From positions 240,456-304,455 of the forward strand of contig JAPMXV010000017.1 in assembly GCA_026936335.1 (NCBI GenBank): 64,000 bases of DNA. Reading direction: 5' to 3'. The notes below the pieces were generated by a model, which was given only the letters and a program-made list of their open reading frames with translations, was not told the origin of the DNA and did not search any database. Positions 30,574 through 41,990 of this stretch are shown here, in pieces. This DNA comes from Mantamonas sphyraenae. Lineage: Eukaryota; CRuMs; Mantamonadidae. Each line of letters begins with the position of its first letter. The stretch's first letter is position 1. The position numbers and the translations under genes are program-made.

Positions 30574-33500
30574 TCAGTCTTCATCGTCCATGCGCTTGTA
30601 GGAGAGGGAATCGCCTTCGGCCACGCTGGCGCTGCGAGAGCCCATCGTGCCGGATTGGAAGCCGCCACCCATTCGTTTGTACAGCTTGAGGAACTGGGTG
30701 TTCTTGCGGGTGACCTGTGAGCGCAGAATGACAAGGAGGATGCAGCAGGGGATGATCTCGGTGATAATGTAGATGAGGAGGGCGTAGAAAGGGCTGAGAA
30801 ATTGGCCAAGCAGAGTGGTGAGGAGGTTAAAGACACAGTGGGCCAGGAAGCTGACGGCACAGATCATGGCAATGACAGTGATCTTGTTTGTGCGGCGACG
30901 CACGTTGCTCTGCGTGTTTACGAGCATGGAGGAACTGAGCATGTGCAGGCGCTTGCCATACACCACGTAGGCAAGGGCGAGTACCAGCGACATGGAGGCT
31001 ACAAAGATGCTGTAGGCACGCTTGATATCCTCTTGACCCGAGGGAATGGTGTGGAAGAGCGCCACCATGATGATCCAGATGGTGTACATGACGATGTTTG
31101 CCGTCCAGCTGACCTTGGACAAACGGCCCATGACGGCCATCTTGCTGTTCTGGCTGGTGGAGAAGCCTCCACGTGCAAAGTGCAGTGTCTCTGCCCAGAA
31201 GAACACCAGACAATTGTAGGTGGAAAAGAGCAGAAAGGTGGAAAACTCAAACAGAATGTACAGGGCAAACTCAGAGACGTTTTCCGCGTCGACAAGGGGC
31301 AGAAACGTCATGTAGAAGCCGCGACACATGCAAAATGCAAAACAGAGCAGATGAAAGGTCTTTTGCAGCCTGTTCTCCTCGGGGCGGCTGGTGTTGCACA
31401 TGAAGAGGAGCTTGCCGACAGCGGCAAGTGCCACGAGGTAGTACAGCGCGGCGGTGACGTACAGGGAAACGATGTCGAGCTCTGAAAACACGCTCGAGTG
31501 TACGTTGCGCGCGGTGCGCCAGTTTTGGATGCGGTTGACGACAAAAGTAGGTGTTGCCGCTTTCATGCACATCCATGCAGAACTGGCCTGGCCTGCTGGT
31601 TGTATCCACCTTGACGCTGAGAGGGGTAAATGTGGCAAAGTTGTTGCTAGCTTGCGCAATGTCGAGCACGGGAAAGGTGGTTGCGTCGACGTTGATGTCG
31701 GAACGCCTGGCCACACAGACAGTGAGCGACTGGTTGAGAGGCACGCTGAACTTGAGTTGGAAGCCATCCGAGTCGAGCTGGCCGACCACGGTGCCGTACT
31801 GGTTCTTGATGACGCCGTATGGGTTGTAGGCCTGTGAAAAGGACGGGAGGAGGCCCGAGGACAGGTACTCTGTGTTTGTGACGGCAAAGTTGCTTGCACT
31901 GATGACAGAGACAAAGATGTCTGTGCAGTCGACGTTGCGTTGGATGGTGTAGGTGTTGGTTATGATTTCGACGGGTCCCGTGCGCTGAGCCACGGAAATG
32001 CCGTAGCACGCTTTGATGACGCCGACCGGCACGAGCGCATTTGTGCCGTAGCAGCGCCTGCTTGCAGCATCATGGCCACCTGAGCAGTCGCAGGAGAGCT
32101 TGAGGAGGGTGTCGTAGAGACGAGAGGAGCTGCAGAGAGATTCGGTTTCAAAGCTGGTTGCAAAGGAGTGTGCGACGGCCTTGCTGACGAGTTCGTTGAG
32201 CAAGGTGTGGTTGATGGTGTTGTTCCACTGGTTGACCGAGTTCCACGCACGCGGGATCCAATCGAGCGGGCGCATTTCGCCGCGCACCCATTGGCCAGCC
32301 TCCCAGTTGTACAGCTGGTCGACCGAGCCGCCACAGTCTTTGCAGCGCGCAGTCTGATCAGCGAGAGGCACAGACGGGTTTGCAAACTGAGGCAGTTTGC
32401 AGCCGGAGCCGAGGCGCTCGCAGGAGGACTTGTTGTAGGCACGGTAGGCCCAGCGATAGGGAGCACCACGGGCGATGCATGCAGCCTCGGTGAGTACCCC
32501 TGTGTCGACACAGCCAAGGAGGGCTTGATAGAGGTGGGCTGGGCATTCTGGAGACCCTGTGTTTGGGTCGAGGTCGTGGGGCCTGTAGCATGCGCCTGGA
32601 GAGGTTGCGTTGGGGTGCATCTTGCCATCCTCGCAATCGCCACCGCGAGAGAGGCAGGTTGCCTCGTCGATACACAGGGCGGAGTTTTGCCAGGAGCAGC
32701 CAAAGTAGCGCATGTACTCGGGGCACTTGTTGGGATCGGCTGCGCAGGCGGCGCACTGGTTGTAATCCATGTCGTGGCAGGTCTGCCAGTGCATGGACGA
32801 GTCGATGGCGAGACACTCGTTGCGAGGCAACTGGAGGTTGTAGCAGGTGTAGATGGTGGTGCCATTCTTGAGCGGAAGGCGGAGGCCGTAGAAGCGGTTT
32901 GAGCTGACCTGGAGGTTGGTTTTGCACAGGAGTTCGTTGGCGGTCCAGCAAGCGCTGAAATACTGAGTGGAGGCACACGATTGGCAGGGCTTTGTGCACA
33001 GCTGCGTGCGGTCGCATTCGGCCTCGTACTTGTTGAGGCCGTCTTTGCAGTAGCCCGTGCGGCACTGTGACTCGTTTGTGTAGCGGCCTTCGTGCCAGCG
33101 GTTGCCATAGATGTACTTGTAGCCGAGGACGCGTGTGCACTGCTGGTCGACGTCGACGTTGACGATGCAGCGCTGGGTGTGGTTTGCCCAGAAGCGGACA
33201 AGGCCCTTGACGGAGGGAAAGACACAGGTGCCCTGGCCACAGCCTAGGGTGTTGACGGCCTGTGCACAGGCAAAGGTCCAGGGGCCCGTGCAGCACTCTG
33301 GCTTGGACTTGCAGACGCACTGGGAAATGGTGCTGTTTGTGTCGCAAGTGCTTTGGTTGCGGGGCACGGAGGAGGAATCTGGGCAGCAGCAAGGGGAGCA
33401 ACACTGCTTGTAGGAGGTGACGCCCGGGGCAACACACTCGCCGCGGCAATAGATGATGGGCCTGCCGAGGCTGTCGTATCGGCGTTCGTAGATGTTGCAG

Positions 33501-35556
33501 CGGCGGGCGTCGTTGGCAAAGCACTGTTCCTGTGTGTAGTTGGCCATGCAGCGGTACGTCATGGTGTCGTAGTAAATGTTTGGGTTTTTCGCTGCGGCAG
33601 CGGTGCATTGGGAGTAGGTCGGCGAGGAGGCGATTTCGCAGCCTGGCCAGTCGCTCATTTCGAGGCAGCGTTGGCCCGAACGAGTGCAGTACCCGCAGAA
33701 ATGCGGGTGTTGGTTGATTTTGCGCTGGCAGGTTGCCTTGCAGTCCTTGTCGACGGAACTGCAGGCGCCCGAGTTGCAGCCCAGAACGGCGAGGCATCCG
33801 GTACGGTTTGCCTCGTGGTAGACCTTGATGAGGTTGCAGTTGGAAGTGCAATTCTTGTCTGCCTTTTCGGTGGTGATGCGGAATTTGTATGGGGCAGACT
33901 CTGGGCCGATGCAGTCTTCGGCGAGGACGCGCTCGGCAAACTCGGCCTGGAACTGCTGGTCGGTGGCACGCGTGCCGAGTCCCCAGTCAATGAGGAGGGC
34001 TCGTTTGACACGTGGGTCCATGCGCTCGATGTAGCAACGTGTATAGACAGGCACGGCGTCGACGCCCTGCGGGACGACGCAACGGTTGCGTTCGATGTCG
34101 CATGTGGTGTAGCAGTCATCATCGTCCACACAATGGGGCCCAAACACATCGTTGCCGCTGATGAGATCGTGACATTGGTCGCTAAACGCGAGGAGGGTTT
34201 TGTAGAGCTCGGGGTTGACCTGCTGCTGGGCAACTGCGGCACAGCCTGTGTTTGCGTCTTCGATTTGGTTGCTGGAGCGGACAAAGTCTTGGATGGTGGC
34301 CTTGGAGCGGAAGGGAATGAGGCAGAGGAGGTCGACGCACTTGTCGACGTTGTCTGCGAGGCGGTGGTTGTAGACGGTGGTTTGGATGTCACGCGGGGCG
34401 CAGCACATGCTCCACTTGAGGGTTGCATTGCAACAGGGGTCTTTGGCAAAGTCTGCGGTGCCGTAGGTGGCAAAGCAGGCGGTTGTGTGCTTGGACTGGG
34501 CGGCAACGGGGCTGTGCTTTGTGAAGGAGGTTGCGAGACTTGCGCAGCCGACCCAGACGTCAGAGGCGGTGAGGGAGGAGACCAGGTAGCGACCTTGGGA
34601 GAGAGCCTTCCAGGAGGTTGCGTTGAGCATGGTGTTTTGGGTACGCGCGAGTTCGTCACCGATGAGAGAAAACAAGTCGTAGTTGCAATGCGGGTGGCGC
34701 TGGTGGAACCCAGAGAAGGTCTCATGGATGTAGGAGCCGTCTGCGTAGCGGAGATTTGCGTTGCGTCCGTCGACAGAGACGACGCAGGAGGAAAAGGCGT
34801 CGACGGGCTTGCCGAGGAAGGAGTCTTTGCCGAGAGGGCTGTTTGCAAACTGCATGAAGACGAGGGTGAGGTGGTTGTTGACAGGAGTGCTGAAGCGATG
34901 GTGGTCGAGGTCGGCCTGGTTTGGATCGCGTCCTAGGGCAGAAAACATGCTGTGGAGTGGATCGGTTTGGGCGGGCCCCGGCCAGAGGACGGTGGAAGAG
35001 GTGATTTGGACGATGGGAGGGAGGTTTGTGTCGTATGTGACTCCACCGCAGGTGAGGTTGAAGGCGCCTGTGGATGGGGTGGGTCAGTGAGTGTGTTGAG
35101 AAGGGAGATGTGAAAAAGGGAGAGGGGATTCACGCGCGGCGGAAAGGGCAGTAGGGAGGCCGTGGGGGGGGAAGGGGGGTGGGGACGGGGAAGGGTGGGG
35201 GTGGACGTACCGCGCAGACTCTGAACAACATTGGGCAAGTAGATGCAGTTTGTGTCGTCAAAGACCTGGGAGTCGCAGACCTTTGTGCCCTGGGAGAGTT
35301 CGGCGATGTCGAGGGAGGCAGAGCCGATGGGGGTGCCGTCCAAGGTTGCGTCCTGGGGCAGTTGGATGTCAAAGGTGAGGGAGGTGAAGTAGAGAGAGAG
35401 TTTTCCCGTCTTGACGACAAAGGTATTGTCCAGTTTCTGAGCGTATGCTGGGCTGGGCAGGGTGGAGAGGAGGAGGAAGGAGAGAAGGAGGAGGAGGAGG
35501 AGGAGCGGGGTGGGTTTACGGCCCGGGGAGGTGCGTGAATGTAGAGAAGAGCGCAT
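30574..35556 (-). CDS. Giant Cys-rich ectodomain fused to THH1/TOM1-type seven-helix domain (one apparent frame break)
   Basis: Exon 1 is 35556-35211 and opens with a signal peptide ([21 protein letters not shown]). After a 143-base G-rich intron (donor GTACGT, acceptor CACAG), exon 2 runs from 35067 to 30574. The total is ~1612 aa if one base is discounted in the AAAA run at 31543-31546 (TTTT on the coding strand). There the frame shifts from SGNTYF into VVNRIQNWRTARNV, and the two halves join smoothly. The ectodomain (~40-1300) has about 100 cysteines and many N-glycosylation sites. The C-terminal ~260 residues hold seven helices with KTFHLLCFAFCMCRGFYM and FSTYNCLVFFWAETLHFARG, matching the THH1/TOM1/TOM3 family, GPCR-like host membrane proteins. 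The shift may be a sequencing error. Confidence 0.7.
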
Positions 35557-35673
35557 GTTTGGGGACTATGCGCGATGTGCGTGTGTAGAGGGGATGGGGG
35601 CGAAGTGGGGAGTGTGTTTGTGTGTGCGTGGGAGCGCGGGGAAGGGCACTGCAAGTGTGCCGAAGCTGAGAGC

Positions 35674-37707
35674 ATGAGCAAGAGAACGCGTGAGGATGCA
35701 GAGCTGGATGGAACAAGGGAAGGCGGGATGGAGGTGGAGGTGGGCAGGGAGGGCGACGGGGAGAGGGAGGAGAAACGGGGAGCGGGCGGACGGGAAGGTG
35801 GTGCGTCAGCGTCATCATCATCATCATCCTCGTCTTCTTCTTCTTCATCATCATCATCATCTTCGTCGTCGTCATCGTCATCCAGTGTGCACAGTAGCGT
35901 GGACGGAGAGGGTGTGGGAGAGGAAGAGGGAGGAGAGTTGGGCTCGGAAGGCGCGCACGGCCATGCGGCGAAGCGGGCGCGGCATTCAGCGCTGGACATG
36001 ATTGCTCTGGGGCAGCTTCCGAGCGCAGACATGTACGAGCGGTCATACATGCATCGGGACACAGTGTGCGACATCAAGGTGGCACGGTACACCGACTTTG
36101 TGGTGACGGCGAGTGTGGACGGACAGCTGAAGTTTTGGAAGAAGCAGCCAGAAGGGATTGAGTTTGTGAAGCACTTTCGGTCGCATTTGGGAGCGATTGT
36201 GTCGATGAGCGTGTCACCGGATGGCCTGTGGCTGTGCACGGCGTCGACGGACAAGACGCTGAAGTTTTACGACGTGGTGAACTTTGACATGGTGAACATG
36301 GTGGAACTGGAGTACGAACCGGTGGTGGTGGAGTGGGCGTACGGAGCGAACGAGGTGGCCAAGGTTGCAGTTGCAGAACGGGACAGTGGGACAGTGCGTT
36401 TGTACAGCTCGCAAGGGAGTGGAGAGGCGGTGGCGACGTACGAGGGCCTCCACGGGGCAGCGGTGACGCTGATGGCGTACAACCGAGTGGCAAACACTGT
36501 GGTGAGCATTGACGAGAAGGGTGGAATCGAGTACTGGCGGCCGGAGGACGGGCAGTTTCCGGAGGAGGCGACGCAGTTTGCGTACAAGAGCGAGACACAC
36601 CTGTACGACCTGATGGCGAATGGGTGTCATGCAGTGTCGCTGGAGGTGAGCCGTGACGGACGGCTGTTTGCCCTGATGGATAGCGCGGACAGGGTGCGTG
36701 TGTTTCAGTTTGCGACGGGCAAGCGGTACCGCGTGTACGACGAGAGCCTTGAAACGGCGCAGGCGGCGCAACGGAGTGGTGAGAGCGGGCTGGGCGAGTA
36801 TGCACTGGACAACATTGAGTTTGGAAAGCGAGTGGCTGTGGAGAAGGAGCTGAAGCGGAGCGAGGGGACGCCTGCGTGCAACGTGACGTTTGACGAAACG
36901 GGAGGATATGTGGTGTACGCCACGATGGTGGGGATCAAGGTTGTGCACCTGGCGAGTAACCGTGTGGCGCGTGTGCTGGGGGTGGTGGAGGGCCAGCGGT
37001 ACCTGGGGCTGGCACTGTACCAGGGCAAGGTGAAGCTGACGGCACAGCACATGACAGCGGGCCAGGTGTACAAGAAGGAGGAGGAGGATCCGACGGTGTT
37101 TGTGTGTGCGTACAAGCAACGGCGGTTCTACATGTTTACGAAGCGGGAGCCCGAGGAGGAGCGGGACGTGTTCAACGAGAAGCCGTCGCTGGAGGAGCAA
37201 ACGGTGGCGTTGGGATCGAGCAAGCATGCCGTTTTGGCGTCGCGAGCGACGATTCATACGAGCAAGGGAGACATCGGGCTGGAGCTGTATCCGGAGGAGA
37301 CGCCAAAGGCGGTGGAGAACTTTGTGACGCACGCACGCAACCAGTACTACAACAACGTGATCTTCCACAGGGTGATCAAGAAGTTTATGATCCAGACAGG
37401 CGACCCGCTGGGAGACGGAACAGGGGGAGAGGCGATCTTCAAGGGTGGGCGGTTCGACGACGAGATTGTGGATTCACTGCGTCACGACGGAGCAGGAGTG
37501 TTGTCGATGGCCAACTCGGGCCCCAACACGAACGGCAGTCAGTTTTTCATCACGACAGCACCGGCGCGGCACCTGGACGGAGTGCACACGATTTTCGGCA
37601 AAGTGGTGAGTGGGATGGACGTGGTGAAGGCGATCGAGCGTGTGCGGACAGACAGTGCGGACAAGCCGTTGGAGGACATCAAGATCATGAATGTGAGTGT
37701 GGGGTAG
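35674..37707 (+). CDS. PPWD1: WD40 plus cyclophilin peptidyl-prolyl isomerase, PPWD1
   Basis: Single exon, 677 aa (human PPWD1 is 646). The start is MSKRTREDAELDG. Residues ~45-75 are an almost pure serine tract. The WD40 repeats begin at SYMHRDTVCDIKVARYTDFV (VVTASVDGQLKFWKK, GLWLCTASTDKTLKFYD). The C-terminal ~160 residues are a cyclophilin: TIHTSKGDIGLELYPEETPK, VIFHRVIKKFMIQTGDP (catalytic FHR), GVLSMANSGPNTNGSQFFIT and HLDGVHTIFGKVVSGMDVV. PPWD1 is a nuclear spliceosome-associated isomerase. The gene diverges from the TOM1-like gene across 117 bases. Confidence 0.95.
   Translation: MSKRTREDAELDGTREGGMEVEVGREGDGEREEKRGAGGREGGASASSSSSSSSSSSSSSSSSSSSSSSSSVHSSVDGEGVGEEEGGELGSEGAHGHAAKRARHSALDMIALGQLPSADMYERSYMHRDTVCDIKVARYTDFVVTASVDGQLKFWKKQPEGIEFVKHFRSHLGAIVSMSVSPDGLWLCTASTDKTLKFYDVVNFDMVNMVELEYEPVVVEWAYGANEVAKVAVAERDSGTVRLYSSQGSGEAVATYEGLHGAAVTLMAYNRVANTVVSIDEKGGIEYWRPEDGQFPEEATQFAYKSETHLYDLMANGCHAVSLEVSRDGRLFALMDSADRVRVFQFATGKRYRVYDESLETAQAAQRSGESGLGEYALDNIEFGKRVAVEKELKRSEGTPACNVTFDETGGYVVYATMVGIKVVHLASNRVARVLGVVEGQRYLGLALYQGKVKLTAQHMTAGQVYKKEEEDPTVFVCAYKQRRFYMFTKREPEEERDVFNEKPSLEEQTVALGSSKHAVLASRATIHTSKGDIGLELYPEETPKAVENFVTHARNQYYNNVIFHRVIKKFMIQTGDPLGDGTGGEAIFKGGRFDDEIVDSLRHDGAGVLSMANSGPNTNGSQFFITTAPARHLDGVHTIFGKVVSGMDVVKAIERVRTDSADKPLEDIKIMNVSVG
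35811..35885 (+). repeat. TCN repeat encoding polyserine
   Basis: Mixed TCA/TCC/TCT/TCG codons encode an uninterrupted run of about 28 serines near the N-terminus of the PPWD1 gene. The codon mixture suggests selection on the serines rather than a recent microsatellite expansion, although the TCA blocks may be recent. Confidence 0.85.
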
Positions 37708-37737
37708 GGTGGGTTTGTGCGGCGGGTGGAGCAAGGA

Positions 37738-38503
37738 ATGGAAAACGAAAACGAGTTGAGGCATCGTCGGCGAGGGGAGGGAGACGGAGGGGAGGGGGAG
37801 GAAGGGGTGGTGGTGGTGGATGAGGTGGTGAATGGGGAGGGGAGTGAACGGCAGGGTGGGGAGAGCAGCAGTAGCAGTAGGAGTGAGGGCGGAGGGAGCA
37901 AGTTTGAGTGCAATATTTGCTTGGAGGAGGCCACAGAGCCCGTGGTGAGCATGTGCGGGCATTTGTATTGTTGGGGGTGTATTCGAAGGGTACGTTTGGG
38001 AGAGGGGGAGGGAGAGGAGGGGGAGGTTAGGGGGGGGGGGGGGGGACGGGGGGGCAGGCAATGGCTGACATGGGAGGGTGGGTGGGCGTGGCGTGGCTGA
38101 CGTGGCGCAGTGGATGCAAACAAATGTGGAGCGACCGTTGTGTCCAGTTTGCAAGAGCGAGATCAGCAAGGAGAAGCTGATTCCGCTGTACGGAGGGGGC
38201 GCAAACGAGGAGGATCCGAGAGAGAAGGAGGAGGAACCGAGGCCGGCAGGTCAACGTACGGAACCGCCTGCAGGAGCGCCAAGCAGCAACCCGAATGACT
38301 ACAACGAGGCGCCGTGGCAGACACAGTGGGGAGGCGTGCAGATTTCAGCGGGAGCGTTTCCGTCGCTGTTTGGGTTGCAGGTGAACATGAGCACGCCACC
38401 AAGGAACCGGCCGTTGACAGCTCAAGAGCAGCAGCAACTGTTTCTGTCACGGCTGTTGTTCATGCTGGGAGTGATGGTTTTCGTGGTGCTGGCGCACTTT
38501 TGA
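37738..38503 (+). CDS. RNF5/RNF185-like membrane RING E3 ubiquitin ligase
   Basis: Two exons, 37738-37989 and 38111-38503 (donor GTACGT, acceptor GGCGCAG, phase 0); 214 aa. A C3HC4 RING spans the splice: [20 protein letters not shown], then CWGCIRR joined to [29 protein letters not shown] follows the RING, a hallmark of the RNF5/RNF185/RMA group. The C-terminus ([21 protein letters not shown]) is the ER tail anchor. The family ubiquitinates misfolded ER proteins (ERAD). The ATG is only 30 bases after the PPWD1 stop. The intron holds a 15-G run at 38031-38045. Confidence 0.88.
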
Positions 38504-39062
38504 GGAGAAGTGGGGAAGAAGAAAAGCAGGATTTATGAGGATGAGGAGGTGGATGCATCTTGGGTGTCGTGGGTGTCGTGGTGTCGTGGGTGTCGAGAGA
38601 GTCGAACGAGTCGAGCCCCATGGCGTTCTTGAGGCAAGCGAGGATGGTGCGGAATCGAGCGCGTGCGGCCTTTTGGTCGTCGAGGCGGGCAAGGCCCAGT
38701 CCCATGATGAGAGGGAGGGTGGAAGCAACGCTGAGGTGCTGGATGAGCATGCGTGGGTAGACCTCGAGCTCGGCGACGTCGCGTGTGCCGAGGAGAGTGG
38801 CGACGGTGTAGGGATCGACTGCGTCTGCATCCATGGAAAGTGTGCTGGCGTCCTTGGAGGCAGAGTACCAGGCGCCCACCTTGCCCGTTTGGGTGACAAC
38901 GACGAGGTGTCTGTCGGAGAAGGACTGGATGAGGAAATCGGTGCGGATGGATTGGATCTCGGCGCTAAAGTGCTTTGTGGGCACGGGGAAGGAGGATTTG
39001 GCAGAGGAGGAGGAAGTGGATGGAGATGAAGATGGTTGTGAAGAGTCGAGCAGGGTTGACAT
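38460..39062 (-). CDS. PSMG3: Proteasome assembly chaperone 3-like protein
   Basis: 200 aa from the ATG at 39062 (MSTLLDSSQPSSSPSTSS). The core (DFLIQSFSDRHLVVVTQTGK, then VATLLGTRD and LPLIMGLGLARLDDQKA) follows the PAC3/PSMG3 fold, including the VVVTQxGKxG signature. PSMG3 pairs with PSMG4 to build the alpha ring of the 20S proteasome. The C-terminal ~45 residues are Pro/Ser/His-rich and run antisense into the last 44 bases of the RNF5-like gene. Either the genes truly overlap, or a small 3' intron was missed. Confidence 0.7.
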   Translation of the reverse strand: MSTLLDSSQPSSSPSTSSSSAKSSFPVPTKHFSAEIQSIRTDFLIQSFSDRHLVVVTQTGKVGAWYSASKDASTLSMDADAVDPYTVATLLGTRDVAELEVYPRMLIQHLSVASTLPLIMGLGLARLDDQKAARARFRTILACLKNAMGLDSFDSLDTHDTTTPTTPKMHPPPHPHKSCFSSSPLLLKSAPAPRKPSLPA

Positions 39063-39152
39063 GGTGGTGAAAGGGGAGGAGCGGTTGGATCGGGAGCTGG
39101 GAGGGCCGGCGCATCGGCAGGCAAGCGAAAGTGAACGAGTTGAAGGGACAAC

Positions 39153-41931
39153 ATGAATCAACGAACGAGTCACTTACTGTTTGCAAGTGTTTTGTTGTGC
39201 GCGTGCATGTGCACAGCAGCGAGCGGGAGCGCGGCGGAAGCAAGCGCAAACTACGAAAATTTGCGTGAACCTGGAGCGCCGAACCGACCGGATGCGCCAG
39301 AGGCCTTTTCGGCGACGTTGGAGCTCGGCACGTCAGGCCACGGAACGTTGCCGGGCAAGATGTACTACGACGCGACGGGCAACCGCATGCGCATCGACGT
39401 GACGGTGCAAGGAGTGACGGCGGAAACGCTGTTGCTTTACGGGTCCAACACACAGTACTCCGTGGCAGCGGGACAGTGCACAAAGGGATCCGTGAACGGA
39501 AGCGCAAGCGATCTGTTCCGTGCGCTGCAGTACACTGTGTACAACGGGACTGGTGGTGAACGGGCAGACGCTGGACAAGTGGCTTTTTGAGGCCGGCAAC
39601 TTGTTTTACCTTTTCGCCGGGGAGACACCTGTGCAGTTCAGTGTAGCCGACGCAGTGTCGTACACATGGAGTGCATACACGTCCGGGGAGCCCGATGACA
39701 GCGTGTTTGCGGTGCCAGCGTCATGCTCGAGCAGCGGGGGAAGCGCAGGGGGGGAGTCGCTGAAAAAGTTGGTGCTGGAGCATGTGAAAGGCATGCATGA
39801 GATGGTGGAGGCAGGGTGGGAGACACCGGCACGTCCGCAGGAGCCCGTGGCGTTTAGCGCGGACGTAAAGTTCCTGAGCGGCGGGCAGCTGGCGCACGGG
39901 AAGGAGTACTACGACGCCAAGGGAGACCGAGTGCGGGTGAGCTTGGCGCTGGGCAACGTGAGTGTGGTGTACCTGTTCCACTTTGTGGACGAGGTGCTGT
40001 ACATTCTGGAAGACGGAAAGTGCGGGACGATGAAGATGACAGGGCACGCGGCGGAGCTGTTTGACCGACTGCGCACAGCAGTGTACAACGGCACGTTTGT
40101 GTACGAAGGGCAAACAGTGACTCAATGGGTGGACAGCGCTGACAACACGTCGTTCCTGTTCCATGGGAACACGCCGGTGGTGATGAAGCTGCCGTACGGC
40201 CAGGAGTACGAATGGAGCAACGTGGATCTGGAGGAGCCGGACGCGAGTGTGTTTGCGGTCCCTTCAATCTGCAAGAAGAGTGTCCAGCACGAGGCAGAAG
40301 ATGTGCTGGGTCTGCTGGGGGGCAAGCGCTCGCCGGCCAAGCCGCAGGTGCCGAAGCAGTGGACGTCGTATATGTCGTTTGCGCCGACGGGAAGCGCGGC
40401 TATTACGGGCCATTTTGCGTACGACGCCGAGGATAATCGCGCGCGCATCACGCTGAGCAACGCAACGCTGACGTTGGACGACCTGTACCTGTTCAAGGAA
40501 GACGTGGGCTACATGGTGCTGCAGGGTGATTGCAGCAAGCTGAGCATTTCGGGCTCTGTGCAAAACATGTTCCCGGTGGAGTCGTTTGTGTACAATGGTA
40601 CGGAAACGTACAAGGGCCGGCATGTGACGCGCTGGTACGCGGCCAGCTTCGGAGGCGTGTTTCTGTTTGCCGGGAACGAGCCCGTTGCGCTGCTGTCGGA
40701 CATCGGCACGTACGAATGGGATGATGTGCAGGTAGGCAAGGTGCCAGCTAGCGCGTGGGTGGTGCCAAAGGAGTGCAGCAAAGGCAGGGTGGCGTCGGTG
40801 CGCGGGCGCGTGACTGGTTGGAGCGTGCTGGATTCGGTGGTGGGCGCGTTGGAGTCTGTGGAGGGCGGACCGCCGGCCAAGCCGCAGGTGCCGAAGGAGT
40901 GGACGTCGTCGTTCCAGTTGACGGCAGGTGACACGCAGCTGGGCAAGGGCGAGTTTGCGTTTGACGCAACGGGCAACCGGGTGTGGTTCACGTTGTCTGG
41001 AGAAGAGACGAGCACGTCGCTGACGCTGTACAACGAGGGCGTCCAGTACGAGGTTGCGAGTGGATCGTGCTCGCAGCTGACGGTGGAGGGAAGCGCGATG
41101 GGCGCGTTTGACGTCGAGTCGTACGAGTACAACGGCACACGTACGTTCAACGGCGTTGAGGTGGACGTGTGGTACTCGACGGACAGCGGTTACACGTACC
41201 TCTTTGACGGCAACACGCCAGTGGCTCAGCTGGACGATTCGGTGGTGGTCGAGTGGATCGACGTCGCAGTTGGACCCGCAGCAAGCAGCACATGGGAGGT
41301 GCCCAAGGAGTGCGCAAACGCAACGGTCGGCCGCAGTACTTGGACGGGACGCAAGTCGGCGTCGTGGATGCATGTGAGTGTGGCTGCGCCGACGCCGCAG
41401 CGGCCTGCGACGCCCCACGCTTTCCAGGCTGGATTGACGCTGTCGTTCAACAATTCGGTTGCTCTGACTGGCAAGTTTTACCTTGACGACAAGGCCAACT
41501 GCATGCGCCTGGACGGGACGTACGATGGAGTGACGTCAGAGGAGCTGTTTGTGTACGACAAGAAGATTCTGTTCACGATTCGCCCTGCAACTTCTTCGTG
41601 CAGCAACCAGAGCACGTATGGAGGATCGGCAAGCGATATGTTTGCTGCACTGCCGACGACTGTGTACGGTGGCAAGAAGAATGTGAACGGTCAGGAGGCG
41701 GACATCTGGGTGTCACGCGAAGGCTTTCTGAAGTACGCGTTTGTAGGCAACACACCGGTCGCACTGACGCTTGGCGACAACGTGGCCGAGTACGGGTGGT
41801 CGGATGTGAAGCTGGGTGCGCCGGATGCGAGTGTGTGGAGTGTGCCGAGCTTCTGCGACGCAGCATCGGATTCGACGGAGATGCACGACGTGCGCCGCAT
41901 GGCCTACATGCAGTTTGTGAAGCGGGATTGA
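39153..41931 (+). CDS. Secreted protein of five ~140-residue repeats (frame break in repeat 1)
   Basis: Signal peptide (HLLFASVLLCACMCTAASGS), then five homologous repeats: ~39285-39730, 39845-40272, 40363-40770, 40903-41310 and 41417-41863. Each unit has a start resembling W/F-x-A-x-L, a YD-DAxGNR strand pair, one mid Cys, YNGT, then W-Y, YLFxGNTPV, EWxDVxxG and a closing VPxxC. In repeat 1 the frame changes near 39545-39552: YNGT is read in one frame and VVNGQTLDKW in the next. Two missing bases (or one extra) restore the spacing seen in the other repeats; total ~926 aa. The repeats have a LolA-like look, but I do not recognise the family. Probably a cell-surface or matrix protein. Confidence 0.65.
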
Positions 41932-41990
41932 GTGGTGGGGTGTGGAGAATGAATGGAGATGCGGTGGAAGAGCCAACACTGAAGCAAGTG

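Noticed and set aside
33353-34936. 527-residue plus-strand frame
   Set aside because: Antisense to the Cys-rich ectodomain; Val/Gly-rich with no motif.
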